From Sediminicola sp. YIK13 (GTDB taxonomy: Bacteria; Bacteroidota; Bacteroidia; Flavobacteriales; Flavobacteriaceae): 64,000 bases of DNA. The notes beneath the pieces are model-generated. The model worked only from the letters and a program-made list of their open reading frames with translations, searched no databases and was not told where the DNA came from. The stretch spans positions 2,150,501 to 2,214,500 of the forward strand of contig NZ_CP010535.1 of assembly GCF_001430825.1 (NCBI RefSeq), given 5' to 3'. The position numbers were made by a program, and so were the translations under genes. Each line of letters begins with the position of its first letter. The first letter of the stretch is position 1. Positions 36,599-45,238 of this stretch are shown in pieces.

Positions 36599-38719
36599 TT
36601 AGTAGAAGATAGATCTTTTATCTTCAATCTCTGCTGCCTCTTTTAAAGCTGCAAAAACTGCCGAACTTACCTTAGATTCATTAGCAGCCTTAACGTTATT
36701 GGCATATGTACTATAATTGTCCAATTTAGGAGCTTCTTCCTTATTTATAACCTTTACCATAAACACACCGGTTTCACCCTTGATCAATCCAGAAGTATTC
36801 CCCTTGTCAATCGCAAATGCCCTTCCTACAACCAATGGTTCCCTTCCAGCACCTGGAATGGTTGGTGCCTGCATGGTTAATGCGGATGCCGTTGCCACGC
36901 TTACGTTGTTGTCCGTGGCCAAAGCGTCCATAGATTTTCCTTTGTTGGCCTCTATTATACGTTCAGCTTTTTTGTCCTTTCTAATTTTAGGAAGCACAAT
37001 CACTGATGCATCTTCAGGAGACATAACACCTTCTTTATAAGTTGCTGTCAATTGAACCACTGCATAGCCATTATTGATATTAAAACGCTTGATATCACCC
37101 ACCTTGGTATCCTCGTTAAAAGCCCACTGAACCACAGGTCTTTGAGCAGATAGCCCAGGAAGGTTCTCATCCATAGCCTTTATTTTGTTTACAGGTCTTA
37201 CCACATAATCTTTGGATTTTGCCAATGCAGCAAAATTCTCTTTAGAATCTGCAGTTTCCATCTCAAATTTAGTGGCATCGGTAAACAATTTATTTGTTGT
37301 TTCCTCTGAAGGCTCTATTTCCCTTGCTAAAGTAGCAATTCGATAAATATCTTGTTTATCATCTACCTTTACAATGTGAAATCCAAATTCTGTTTCCACA
37401 AGTCCAATATAACCTACCGGGTTATTGAAAGCAACATCATTGAACTTTTCGGTCATCACACCTTCTTGGAAATACCCAAGGTCTCCTCCTCGTGGAGCAG
37501 AAGGTCCGTCTGATTTATCCCTAGCCAATTCCGCAAAAACAACTCCAGTCTTCTTAGCTTCTGCCAAAAGTTCTTTAGCCTCTTTTTCAGCCTCTTCCTT
37601 AGTTCTTTGAACCTCCGGATTAGCTCTTTCAGCACCTGCAAAAGAAATTAGGATGTGGCTCGCTTTCACAGAACCATTCGGCTTTTTGTCGACCATTTTA
37701 GAAAACTTGAAGAAATTTCCATCTCTGTATGGACCATAAATTCCACCAATAGGCAAATTGATCAAAGAATCTGCAAATTTTGCTGGTAGATCATTCTTAG
37801 CCTTGTAGATGGTATCATACTTCAAATCTGAATTCCTATCCAAGAAAGCTGCCAAATCAGTGCTCTTTCTAAAACCAACTAGAGTATCGTTGGCATCTTT
37901 AGATGCATTATACTCAACAGTGTCGTCCAATAATTTAACTATTTCTTCCTTGACGGCATTTTCATCTTCCAAAGATGCTTTCTCTTCAAAATAAACAAAA
38001 CGAATGTCCCTAGCCTCATCTTGTTTAAAATCTTTCTTATGGGCAGAAATATAATTTTCAATCTCTTTTTTACTTACCTGAATGGCACTATCTGAAATTG
38101 AAGTATAAGGTACGCGTACGTAACTTAGATCTACCTTATCGTTTGCCAACTTGTATTCGAACTCTCCCTCTTTTAGCGTTGCTCCAACACCTGCTCTTAT
38201 AAGGTTGAAATAGGTCTGCTCTTTGGCCATTTGTATAATGGCTTTTTCTTCCTGCAACCAGATCTCATACTGAGCTGGATTATTCGTTTTAAGGTCTGCA
38301 ATAAACCCACGGAATTTATTGGCGTCGAATACCCCATCTTCATTTAAGAACTGAGGACTTTGGCTATACGCAGGATTACTGCTGATATAATTTACGATCT
38401 GATCTTGTTCAATATCGATGCCAAGCTCTTCAAATTGCTGACCCAATACCATATTGCGAACTTCTTGTTCCCAAACAGTATTCACCATTTGCATGGAAGA
38501 TGCCTGTGGACCAAATCTTCTTGAGGCCGCTTCTACTTTTTGCCTAAACTCATCTATAGAGATTTCTTCGCCATTTATTTCTGCCACAGAAGAACCAACC
38601 TTCCCGCCAGAAAAGCCATCACTGCTGAATACACCTGAAATCACAAATGCAAACAAAGCCAACCCTATGATCAAAATCAATACGGTGGTTCGTTTTCTAA
38701 TCTTCTCTAATACTGCCAT
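36599..38719 (-). CDS. SurA/PpiD-like peptidyl-prolyl isomerase, membrane-anchored
   Basis: Periplasmic folding factor of 706 residues. One N-terminal TM helix (about 13-31), a SurA_N-type chaperone region (about 40-180), then a parvulin domain (about 345-455: KASHILISF, SDGPSAPRGGDLGYFQEG, and FGFHIVKV at its end). A second C-terminal region resembles a degenerate parvulin copy, as is normal for PpiD-type proteins. It likely helps fold outer-membrane proteins, fitting the upstream envelope genes. Last gene of the minus-strand block; 232 bases separate it from the CNNM gene, in which I see no clear element. Confidence 0.93.
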   Translation of the reverse strand: MAVLEKIRKRTTVLILIIGLALFAFVISGVFSSDGFSGGKVGSSVAEINGEEISIDEFRQKVEAASRRFGPQASSMQMVNTVWEQEVRNMVLGQQFEELGIDIEQDQIVNYISSNPAYSQSPQFLNEDGVFDANKFRGFIADLKTNNPAQYEIWLQEEKAIIQMAKEQTYFNLIRAGVGATLKEGEFEYKLANDKVDLSYVRVPYTSISDSAIQVSKKEIENYISAHKKDFKQDEARDIRFVYFEEKASLEDENAVKEEIVKLLDDTVEYNASKDANDTLVGFRKSTDLAAFLDRNSDLKYDTIYKAKNDLPAKFADSLINLPIGGIYGPYRDGNFFKFSKMVDKKPNGSVKASHILISFAGAERANPEVQRTKEEAEKEAKELLAEAKKTGVVFAELARDKSDGPSAPRGGDLGYFQEGVMTEKFNDVAFNNPVGYIGLVETEFGFHIVKVDDKQDIYRIATLAREIEPSEETTNKLFTDATKFEMETADSKENFAALAKSKDYVVRPVNKIKAMDENLPGLSAQRPVVQWAFNEDTKVGDIKRFNINNGYAVVQLTATYKEGVMSPEDASVIVLPKIRKDKKAERIIEANKGKSMDALATDNNVSVATASALTMQAPTIPGAGREPLVVGRAFAIDKGNTSGLIKGETGVFMVKVINKEEAPKLDNYSTYANNVKAANESKVSSAVFAALKEAAEIEDKRSIFY

Positions 38720-38951
38720 TATGTAAACTATTTTAAATCAGTTGGCGAAATTACCATTTTCTTTCTTGTATTAAAATTTTTATTTTATAAATAGCAAAGA
38801 AAATATGGGATAACTGATGGATTCTAAATCTATTGTAGTTCCATTACCAGAAATAAGTGAAAATAGTAGGTGGCAATTTTGGAATAAACGATGTTCTACA
38901 AGTCCTTTTTTTTGGGATTCCAATTAATCAATAGAAACTTTTTAAGGCAAC

Positions 38952-40241
38952 TTAATCGTTATCTGAAATTTGAAGACTTACCATATCGATCTTGGTATTG
39001 GAAGCTTCCAACACCGTAAACATAAAATTCCCTATTACAATTTGAGAATCTTGCTCTGGAATTTCTCCGGTCTCATTGACAATAAGCCCTCCCAGGGTCT
39101 CATACTCGTCACTCTCAGGTAGGTTCAACTTATAATTTTCATTGATATAGTCCACCTCTAACCTAGCAGAAAATTTATAATTGTTTTCGTCAATTTTTTC
39201 TTCAAGCAGATCTGTAGAATCGTGTTCATCCTCAATCTCCCCAAAAAGCTCCTCCACGATATCCTCCACAGTCATGATACCCGAGGTACCCCCATATTCA
39301 TCCAAAACAACAGCAATACTCTTTCGTTTTTTAATAAGGACGTTTAGGATGTCACTGATCATCATGGTCTCAGGGACAAATTCAACAGGCAGCAGCACAC
39401 TTTTAATGGTCTTTGGCTTTTTAAAAAGCTCATAGGAATGTACATATCCAATGATATTGTCCACAGTATCCTTGTATATAAGAATTTTCGAAAACCCTGT
39501 CTCCGTAAATAGCTTGACTAAATTTTTTGGTTTTTCATGTAATTCTACCGCCGTGATCTCGGTCCGAGGTATCATTACCTCCCTTGCTTTTACCGCAGAA
39601 AACTCCAGGGCATTCTGAAAGATCTGAATTTCAGAATCCACCTCATCTTCTTCTTCCACAGTTTCCATTTGCTCCGTGATGTAATCTCCGAGCTCAATTT
39701 TACTGAAAGCCAATTGCACTTCATCCCCATCTGTTTTAAAGAATGCCTTCAAAATAAAATCGGACACCCAAATAACAAATTCAGAAATAACAGAGAAAAG
39801 TATGTAAAAAAGATAGGCTGGGACTGCCAATAACTTAAGAAGGGTATTGGAATAGATCTGGAAAAGCACTTTGGGTAAAAACTCTGCCGTAAAAAGAATG
39901 ACCAAGGTAGAAATAATAGTTTGTGCCACTAAACTAAAATCGGTCAACATAATATTGACCAAGCCATATGGCGACGGATACAACCCTTGAAACCACTGCA
40001 TGAGGAGATCCCCCATATAAAATCCATAGACCACCAAGGCAATGTTATTGCCTATAAGCATGGAAGCGATAAACTTGGATGGTTTCCGAGTGAGCCTAGT
40101 GAGAACTTTGGCTAGAATACCTTCCTGTTTTTTCTCTATTTCTATATGAATCTTATTCGCAGAAATAAACGCTATTTCCATTCCAGAAAAAAAAGCGGAC
40201 AATAAAAGTGTTGCAACAATTACAATGATGGACGTTTCCAC
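38952..40241 (-). CDS. CNNM/CorC-type transport protein with CBS pair (hemolysin family)
   Basis: Protein of 429 residues: an N-terminal CNNM membrane domain with about four hydrophobic segments (SAFFSGMEIAFISANK is the family start), a CBS pair (about 215-335) and a C-terminal CorC_HlyC domain. VLDEYGGTSGIMTVEDIVEELFGEI is the family hallmark. These proteins take part in Mg or Co efflux or membrane ion homeostasis; GldE of gliding bacteria is a relative, but gldD is not adjacent here. Start is GTG, overlapping the stop of the preceding small gene by 1 base. Confidence 0.92.
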   Translation of the reverse strand: METSIIVIVATLLLSAFFSGMEIAFISANKIHIEIEKKQEGILAKVLTRLTRKPSKFIASMLIGNNIALVVYGFYMGDLLMQWFQGLYPSPYGLVNIMLTDFSLVAQTIISTLVILFTAEFLPKVLFQIYSNTLLKLLAVPAYLFYILFSVISEFVIWVSDFILKAFFKTDGDEVQLAFSKIELGDYITEQMETVEEEDEVDSEIQIFQNALEFSAVKAREVMIPRTEITAVELHEKPKNLVKLFTETGFSKILIYKDTVDNIIGYVHSYELFKKPKTIKSVLLPVEFVPETMMISDILNVLIKKRKSIAVVLDEYGGTSGIMTVEDIVEELFGEIEDEHDSTDLLEEKIDENNYKFSARLEVDYINENYKLNLPESDEYETLGGLIVNETGEIPEQDSQIVIGNFMFTVLEASNTKIDMVSLQISDND

Positions 40242-40444
40242 TATTTCTGATTATCTTTTTTACGTTGTTCGAATTTCTTTCTGTAATTTCTTCGGAAAAA
40301 GAACATGCCTAAAGATACTACTGCAAAGAATATAAAAAGGTAGGTCTCTTGAGGAGATACGCCCCATAGAGTTACAATTTTATAAATCGAAATGATAGCA
40401 ACCACTAAATAAAGGTATTCGGTATATCTTAAAACTTTAATCAT
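40241..40444 (-). CDS. Small two-helix membrane protein of unknown function
   Basis: Protein of 67 residues with two hydrophobic segments (about 10-27 and 34-50) and a very basic C-terminus (RRNYRKKFEQRKK), which by the positive-inside rule would be cytoplasmic. It is 1 base from lptC and overlaps the CNNM gene, so it is part of the operon. I recognise no named family. Confidence 0.75.
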   Translation of the reverse strand: MIKVLRYTEYLYLVVAIISIYKIVTLWGVSPQETYLFIFFAVVSLGMFFFRRNYRKKFEQRKKDNQK

Positions 40445-40445
40445 A

Positions 40446-41045
40446 TTACTCTTCTTTAATACTCATAAAACCATAGGTCCTATGGGCGCTGAAAAAACTA
40501 AAATCCTTATTAAAATCCATTCCCTCCCCGTCCATTACGGTACCGTCTTCCGGATTGGTATACTTAAATTTTGCCTGGGTGAAAATCCATTCATTTGCCC
40601 TATCCCAATATAGTTGGGGTGTTTCAAGCATTTTACCATCGTGGGTCTCGATCACTACATTACCCTGTAAATCTATCAAATTTGTATCAGAATAAATAAT
40701 CCCATAATCGGCCTTTATAATGCTTTTATTATTTTGGTCATCATAAAAATCTACCTTAAGCCCATCGGGAAAAGTTCTATACCTAAATCTAAGGTTATCA
40801 AAATCTTCTGTGCTGGGGCTGGATAAAACGGCAATAATTTTAGTGGACTCAACACCTTCGCTGCCCACCTCGTTTTTTGTTTCCGTATAGGTAAGTGTGA
40901 AATTTTGGGCTACGCCTTGGGGGTAAATCAATTCTGCTGCCTCTTTACCCACTCTTTTATAATTGTCTTTACAGGATAAAAAAAACATTGCCATAGAAAA
41001 AACTACGGCAATGCTCTTGAAATTATTTTTAAAAAGATTGTACAT
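40446..41045 (-). CDS. lptC: LPS export periplasmic protein LptC
   Basis: Lipoprotein-like protein of 199 residues (LSC lipobox, Cys25) with the LptC/OstA beta-jellyroll pattern: DFYDDQNNKSIIKADYGIIY, LIDLQGNVVIETHDGKMLETPQLYWD and AKFKYTNPEDGTVMDGEGMD. LptC links the inner-membrane LptBFG to the periplasmic LPS bridge. In Bacteroidota it is commonly lipid-anchored instead of having a TM helix. Ends 1 base before the small membrane gene. Confidence 0.93.
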   Translation of the reverse strand: MYNLFKNNFKSIAVVFSMAMFFLSCKDNYKRVGKEAAELIYPQGVAQNFTLTYTETKNEVGSEGVESTKIIAVLSSPSTEDFDNLRFRYRTFPDGLKVDFYDDQNNKSIIKADYGIIYSDTNLIDLQGNVVIETHDGKMLETPQLYWDRANEWIFTQAKFKYTNPEDGTVMDGEGMDFNKDFSFFSAHRTYGFMSIKEE

Positions 41046-41046
41046 C

Positions 41047-42423
41047 TTATAAACTAGGCACAGTTACGCTACCTCCAACCCAACAGCTAAAAGAAACCGT
41101 TTTACCTGCCATTCCAGAGTTGAATATATCTTCTTTTGAAGGAGCCTTGGACGCATAACTAGTTGCAGCCTGTGCAGATCTACCGCTTAACGCAGGATCT
41201 ACTCTACCGGCTTGTCTTGCTACATCGGCAGCTTTCCAATATATTGCTCTTTTTTCAAAAGTTGTAGTTCCACAATCGTTGGCACTACTAGCATATAAAC
41301 TTGCAATCAACAAATAAGCTTTACCATTAGAAGGGTTTGCATCCAATGCCTTTTGGGCATAACTCCTGGCTGAGGATTTACTAGACCTTACGTAAGTAGT
41401 CGCAATTTTATAAGCAATGTCTGAACGTTTTTTGGCATTGGTTTCCAATTCAAGGGCTTTGTTGTAATCCGATACAGCGCCTTTGGAATCACCTGCCTTC
41501 AACTTTAAGGTTGCCCCGTACATATAAGCCTCTGCTGAAGGATCCAAAGCCAATTGGGCTTCGAATAATTTTTTGAACAAAGGATCATCAGTACATTCCT
41601 TGGAGAACATTCTACCAACGGCACCTTTAACCCAGTTCACATCTGTCTTTTTAGCTTCAAAATTCTTCTCATATAATGGAATCAAGTTTTCGCAATTTGC
41701 CAAGGCACCTAATTTACCATCGATACTTTCAGATATTTTACCATATGTTTCAGAATAGCTATTGGCCGACTTCATCTGGCTTTTTTCCTTAGAGGTCAGC
41801 GTATTTGCATCTTCCTTTGGAAGTAATTTTTGGATTATGGTCGTATACTTGTCGTTCTCAACATCTATTTTGGCCATTACAGCATCATAGGTGGAGAATA
41901 CCAAATCTAGATCCTTACTTCCTTCGGCATTCAAATCCACTAGACTTGAGAAATAAAGGTACAAAGCCTTTGGATTTGTAAAGTTATCCTGATCTTCTGT
42001 AAAAGCTTTATGCAATTGCTCGTAGATCTCACTATTTGAGGCTAACTTATTATCATATTTTAAAATGATTTTATCGATAATGGTCTCGGCCTTATTGGTT
42101 TTTTGAGGAAAATATTTTAGCCTGTCATCATATAATTTCTCCAATTGGTTAATGGCCGCAGTCTTATCCGCTCCTGTAGCTTTTTCCACCCTATCGGCTA
42201 GAATACGCTCACCATATGGAAAATTGGCCCAGTTTAGATCAGGACAATTATCATATACCATTTTCCATGGTGTATAAGCAGCATCGTAATTTTTTACTTT
42301 TGCATGCTCAACATATATAGAAAGGTTATTGCTACATTCAGGATTTTGAGCCTGAGCTTGAGCAGTATTTATACTCCCATACCCCAATACTGTAAAGACA
42401 GCGATGTAAAGTATCTTTTTCAT
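41047..42423 (-). CDS. Exported TPR-repeat protein
   Basis: Protein of 458 residues with a signal peptide (MKKILYIAVFTVLGYGSINTAQAQ). The N-terminal part has a helical domain containing the pattern YVEHAKVKNYDAAYTPWKMVYDNCP; the C-terminal half has TPR pairs (LKAGDSKGAVSDYNKALELE, YAQKALDANPSNGKAYLLIASLY). The few cysteines (ECSNN, DNCPD, ENC, KECTDD, DCGTTT, SCWVG) suggest disulfides. It sits 1 base from lptC. Its role is unknown; the conserved block suggests outer-membrane assembly or secretion. Confidence 0.85.
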   Translation of the reverse strand: MKKILYIAVFTVLGYGSINTAQAQAQNPECSNNLSIYVEHAKVKNYDAAYTPWKMVYDNCPDLNWANFPYGERILADRVEKATGADKTAAINQLEKLYDDRLKYFPQKTNKAETIIDKIILKYDNKLASNSEIYEQLHKAFTEDQDNFTNPKALYLYFSSLVDLNAEGSKDLDLVFSTYDAVMAKIDVENDKYTTIIQKLLPKEDANTLTSKEKSQMKSANSYSETYGKISESIDGKLGALANCENLIPLYEKNFEAKKTDVNWVKGAVGRMFSKECTDDPLFKKLFEAQLALDPSAEAYMYGATLKLKAGDSKGAVSDYNKALELETNAKKRSDIAYKIATTYVRSSKSSARSYAQKALDANPSNGKAYLLIASLYASSANDCGTTTFEKRAIYWKAADVARQAGRVDPALSGRSAQAATSYASKAPSKEDIFNSGMAGKTVSFSCWVGGSVTVPSL

Positions 42424-42455
42424 TTTCTTATGAGTTTAAATGGTTAATGTTCTTA

Positions 42456-43718
42456 TTAATTTATTTTTCTTTTTTGGAACCACCTATCATTTAACGAAAG
42501 TCCTAAATTCATCTTTAGGTAACTCTCTTCAACTAAATCGGCATCGGTTGTCCCCCTTCTTCCCAACTCGAAACCGATGTTGAGATTTGAGAAACTTCCT
42601 CCCAATGGTAACCCAACTCCAAAAGTTATGCCAAAGTTATTTATCTCCTTATCATTGATCACCAAACCTGATTTCGTGAGCTTGGCTCCCGCCCTATAAG
42701 TTACTCTTTTAAAGTAACTTGTGAAAGAAGAATAATCAGGAACAAAAAATCCGCCAAAACCAAAAGTACTGGCGTCGTTATAATCTACATTGTTCCTATT
42801 CAAAAAATCATTTTCAAAAGAAGACAATCCTTGTAAACTATATTCAGCTCCAACAAACCATTTCTTGTCCTCTCCAATTCCGAGACCCAAAGTAGTGGTT
42901 GTGGGCACCTTTATTTCGGTATTCTTTAAACCCTGTGCTTGCAAATTTACATTAATTACCTCAACATCGACCCCTGTTGACAAGGAAAATGATCCAATAG
43001 TACGTGTATTTTCTGAAACTAAATTCATTTGTGTATTAACACCTACCGAGGTATAAAGCCTATATTTTTCAGAAATTTTAGGCGTATAATTGGCCGCATA
43101 ATTGAAATCAAATCCGTTTACTCTTGATTCTCTCCTGTCCAAGGTACCGAATTGCACCCCTTCTACGGTCTGGACCCTGTCGTTGTTCAAAGTTCCAAAA
43201 TTAAAGTTTAAGGTGGCACCGATACTGAAATCCTTAAAAATCTCGTATCCAAGAGAAGTGTACAATCTGTTCAGACCCCCATCTCCAGCGGCTGAATAGG
43301 TTAAGGCAGCACCATCTGCATTGACCCCCTGTGTTACCGAGTTATATCCTACGGAAGAGTATGGCATCAGTCCAAACCCTAAACCAAAACCTTTCCCTAT
43401 TGGCAAACCAATAGCCAAATAGTCCAGATTGGATACCGAAGCATTTTCCTGATCGTCAAATGTTTTTAATCTTGATTCTTTTCTGGTAAGTCCGGCTGTA
43501 TAAGTGGTCAGTGACAATTTACTGTAGGCCGCGGGGTTTCTAAGGTTGATATGGATACTGTCCGCATAAATAGCTACACCTCCCATCATCTGATTTTCAA
43601 CAGTTCCTGCCGCTTTTAAATCGCCAATACCAAATGAATAAGGGGATACTGTACCGTTTTGGGAATAGATAATACAAGTTGCACAGTAGACAATTGCAAT
43701 TACAAATTTTTTGATCAT
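42456..43718 (-). CDS. Outer-membrane beta-barrel protein, FadL/OmpP1-like
   Basis: Protein of 420 residues with a signal peptide (ending near YSQNG), then NGTVSPYSFGIGDL and many alternating aromatic/glycine strands. The pattern GMGGVAIYADSIHINLRNPAAYSKL resembles the FadL-type N-terminal plug region (NPA motif), suggesting a hydrophobic-substrate channel. The C-terminal strand ends MNLGLSLNDRWFQKRKIN. Transport substrate unknown. The gene begins directly after coaX with zero spacing and precedes the TPR gene. Confidence 0.82.
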   Translation of the reverse strand: MIKKFVIAIVYCATCIIYSQNGTVSPYSFGIGDLKAAGTVENQMMGGVAIYADSIHINLRNPAAYSKLSLTTYTAGLTRKESRLKTFDDQENASVSNLDYLAIGLPIGKGFGLGFGLMPYSSVGYNSVTQGVNADGAALTYSAAGDGGLNRLYTSLGYEIFKDFSIGATLNFNFGTLNNDRVQTVEGVQFGTLDRRESRVNGFDFNYAANYTPKISEKYRLYTSVGVNTQMNLVSENTRTIGSFSLSTGVDVEVINVNLQAQGLKNTEIKVPTTTTLGLGIGEDKKWFVGAEYSLQGLSSFENDFLNRNNVDYNDASTFGFGGFFVPDYSSFTSYFKRVTYRAGAKLTKSGLVINDKEINNFGITFGVGLPLGGSFSNLNIGFELGRRGTTDADLVEESYLKMNLGLSLNDRWFQKRKIN

Positions 43719-44447
43719 TTATCGTTTATTGTATTCGAGCAAATAATTTAACCCCTCTAGGAGAAATTTAGAATGCGCAAATATGGTATTTTTTAATCGT
43801 TTTGACAAAAATTGCATATCCCCTCCCGTTAAAATAACTGTTAAATTTATAAATCTGGCATTATATTGCTCAATTACCCCGTCTATTTCATTACAAACCC
43901 CGTTGACTACTCCGCTGTGGATGCAGGATGCGGTAGTATTACCAATAAAATCCAATATATCTTTGGTTTCAAGAAGCGGCAATTTGGAAGTTTGTTCGTG
44001 TAGGGCCTTATACCTCATTGCAATCCCAGGGGATATGGCTCCCCCAAGGTATTCTCCTATGTCGTTGATCATATCGTATGTGATACAGGTTCCTGCATCT
44101 ATGACAAGCGTATTCCCTTTAGGATTATAATAAAAGGCGGCGGTTGCCAATGCGATTCTATCCACCCCCAGGGTGTGGGGCGAAGCATAAGAATTTTTAA
44201 ATGGAACCAAACTTTTGGAGCTTAAAATATGGACCTTACTAAAAATAGCGACCATCGCCAGATGCTTTTTATCCAAATAACCCACTGAAGAAACGATAGA
44301 ATGATCAATATCTGGGTATTCCTCAAAAAATTCTTTGATTTTATTACAGAATCCATCCAACTCCACTTTTTGATCAGATAGCATCCTATCTCCATCAAAG
44401 ACAGCGAGTTTAACAAAAGTATTACCAGCGTCAACTATCAAGTTCAT
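43719..44447 (-). CDS. coaX: Type III pantothenate kinase
   Basis: First step of coenzyme A synthesis. ASKHA-fold kinase of 242 residues starting MNLIVDAGNTFVKLAVFDG (phosphate-1 loop DAGNT). The other motifs are the pantothenate-binding HTLGVDRIA, the NTLVIDAGTCITYDMI phosphate-2 loop with GGAISPGIAMR, and ILTGGD. The frame is open back to 44513, but the ATG at 44447 matches the family start, and the extension would enter the tRNA-Phe promoter region. Confidence 0.95.
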   Translation of the reverse strand: MNLIVDAGNTFVKLAVFDGDRMLSDQKVELDGFCNKIKEFFEEYPDIDHSIVSSVGYLDKKHLAMVAIFSKVHILSSKSLVPFKNSYASPHTLGVDRIALATAAFYYNPKGNTLVIDAGTCITYDMINDIGEYLGGAISPGIAMRYKALHEQTSKLPLLETKDILDFIGNTTASCIHSGVVNGVCNEIDGVIEQYNARFINLTVILTGGDMQFLSKRLKNTIFAHSKFLLEGLNYLLEYNKR

Positions 44448-44499
44448 ACTACAAAGATCATCATTTGAAAAAAAACTATTTGCTTTTTTTTGATTTTTG

Positions 44500-44530
44500 T
44501 TTGGATATCGCAAAATTGAAATTATATTTG
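44500..44530 (+). promoter_or_regulatory. Promoter of tRNA-Phe
   Basis: TTTG (44500-44503), exactly 19 bases, TATATTTG (44523-44530). Perfect Bacteroidota consensus on both boxes. Start of transcription would be near 44537, 12 bases before the tRNA. Confidence 0.85.
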
Positions 44531-44548
44531 CAACCGCTTAAACGGCAT

Positions 44549-44621
44549 GGTGCCTTAGCTCAGTTGGTAGAGCAATGGACTGAAAATCCATGTGTCCCTG
44601 GTTCGATTCCTGGAGGCACCA
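44549..44621 (+). tRNA. tRNA-Phe (GAA)
   Basis: Full cloverleaf of 73 bases. Acceptor stem GGTGCCT (44549-44555) pairs with AGGCACC (44614-44620), discriminator A at 44621. Anticodon stem ATGGA/TCCAT encloses loop CTGAAAA, anticodon GAA, for Phe. T-arm CCTGG-TTCGATT-CCTGG contains the TTCGATT loop. CCA is not encoded and must be added. It is transcribed alone from its own promoter and closed by a UUCG-loop terminator. Confidence 0.98.
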
Positions 44622-44626
44622 CAATA

Positions 44627-44653
44627 AAATCCTTACTTCGGTAGGGATTTTTT
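44627..44653 (+). terminator. Terminator of tRNA-Phe
   Basis: Stem AAATCCTTAC (44627-44636) and GTAGGGATTT (44641-44650) with one G-T pair and a TTCG tetraloop, followed by a T-run to 44653. Confidence 0.85.
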
Positions 44654-44684
44654 GTTTTTAGAAACATCCTCAAAAAAAATGAAG

Positions 44685-44755
44685 CCCCTGGTTCTCGCGA
44701 AGTCTCGGGACTGGAGGCAACACAAAAAAATAGGTGCTTCGTTAAGGATTTTTTC
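44685..44755 (+). repeat. Degenerate second copy of the tRNA-Phe 3' end and terminator
   Basis: The stretch repeats CCCTGGTTC (44686-44694) and CTGGAGGCAACACAA (44711-44725), each close to the T-arm and acceptor end of tRNA-Phe (44596-44625), but with 16 unrelated bases (including TCGCGA) inserted in the T-loop position. It continues with GCTTCGTTAAGGATTTTTT (44735-44753), similar to the tRNA terminator. No 5' tRNA half is present, so it is not a functional tRNA. It could be a remnant of duplication or of an integrated element. Confidence 0.6.
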
Positions 44756-44807
44756 AAGTATCTTATGAAACACGAAGTTTCCATGGTTTATAGTCAGTGG
44801 AAAAAAT

Positions 44808-45185
44808 CTACCTCCTCCTACGCTTTTTGTCCAAAATGATCTTCACACTGAAGGATCCAAAGACACCACCCAGGGTTGTGGCGACCATATCTCCGGTATC
44901 TGCCTTGCCGTAATCATTATGATCTATTATTTCCTTGGTGATCCCCGCCAATGTGCTCAGGCCTATCCCCCATATTACCGCCTTCGTTTTATTTTTGGTG
45001 ATGCCGTATACCACTCCCGTTGTCCCGGCACCGATGACCGTTCCAACCCCAAAATGCATGAGCTTGTCCTGTTGGACCAGCTGTCCCTTTGCAGTAGTGA
45101 TTGTAACAAAGAACATCCCTATGAACAGTAGTAAAGGCAACTTTTTGTGTGGAACGGCAGTTTGAAATATCAAGTATTTGAACAT
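44808..45185 (-). CDS. Small exported/membrane protein resembling the YfiM (DUF2279) group
   Basis: Protein of 125 residues with an N-terminal signal segment (PHKKLPLLLFIGMFFVTITTAKG) and a body with DKLMHFGVGTVIGAG, GLSTLAGITKEIIDH and GDMVATTLGG: an HF-x-x-G motif, a KE-x-x-D motif and a following aspartate, as in YfiM/VanZ-like proteins. The C-terminus is basic (KKRRRR). A GTG start at 45242, overlapping the GH32 stop codon, is possible but would add 19 residues before the signal; the ATG at 45185 gives a better one. Function unknown. Confidence 0.65.
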   Translation of the reverse strand: MFKYLIFQTAVPHKKLPLLLFIGMFFVTITTAKGQLVQQDKLMHFGVGTVIGAGTTGVVYGITKNKTKAVIWGIGLSTLAGITKEIIDHNDYGKADTGDMVATTLGGVFGSFSVKIILDKKRRRR

Positions 45186-45238
45186 GTGTTTATTAATCCC
45201 TGCAATGTCGTGAAAAAGTTGGCAAGATGAAAAATTTT

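Noticed and set aside
44560-44784. Minus-strand ORF of 74 codons across tRNA-Phe (protein containing PPGIEPGT)
   Set aside because: It is the antisense reading of tRNA-Phe and its degenerate copy, a well-known false ORF pattern; no promoter or conservation signal supports it.
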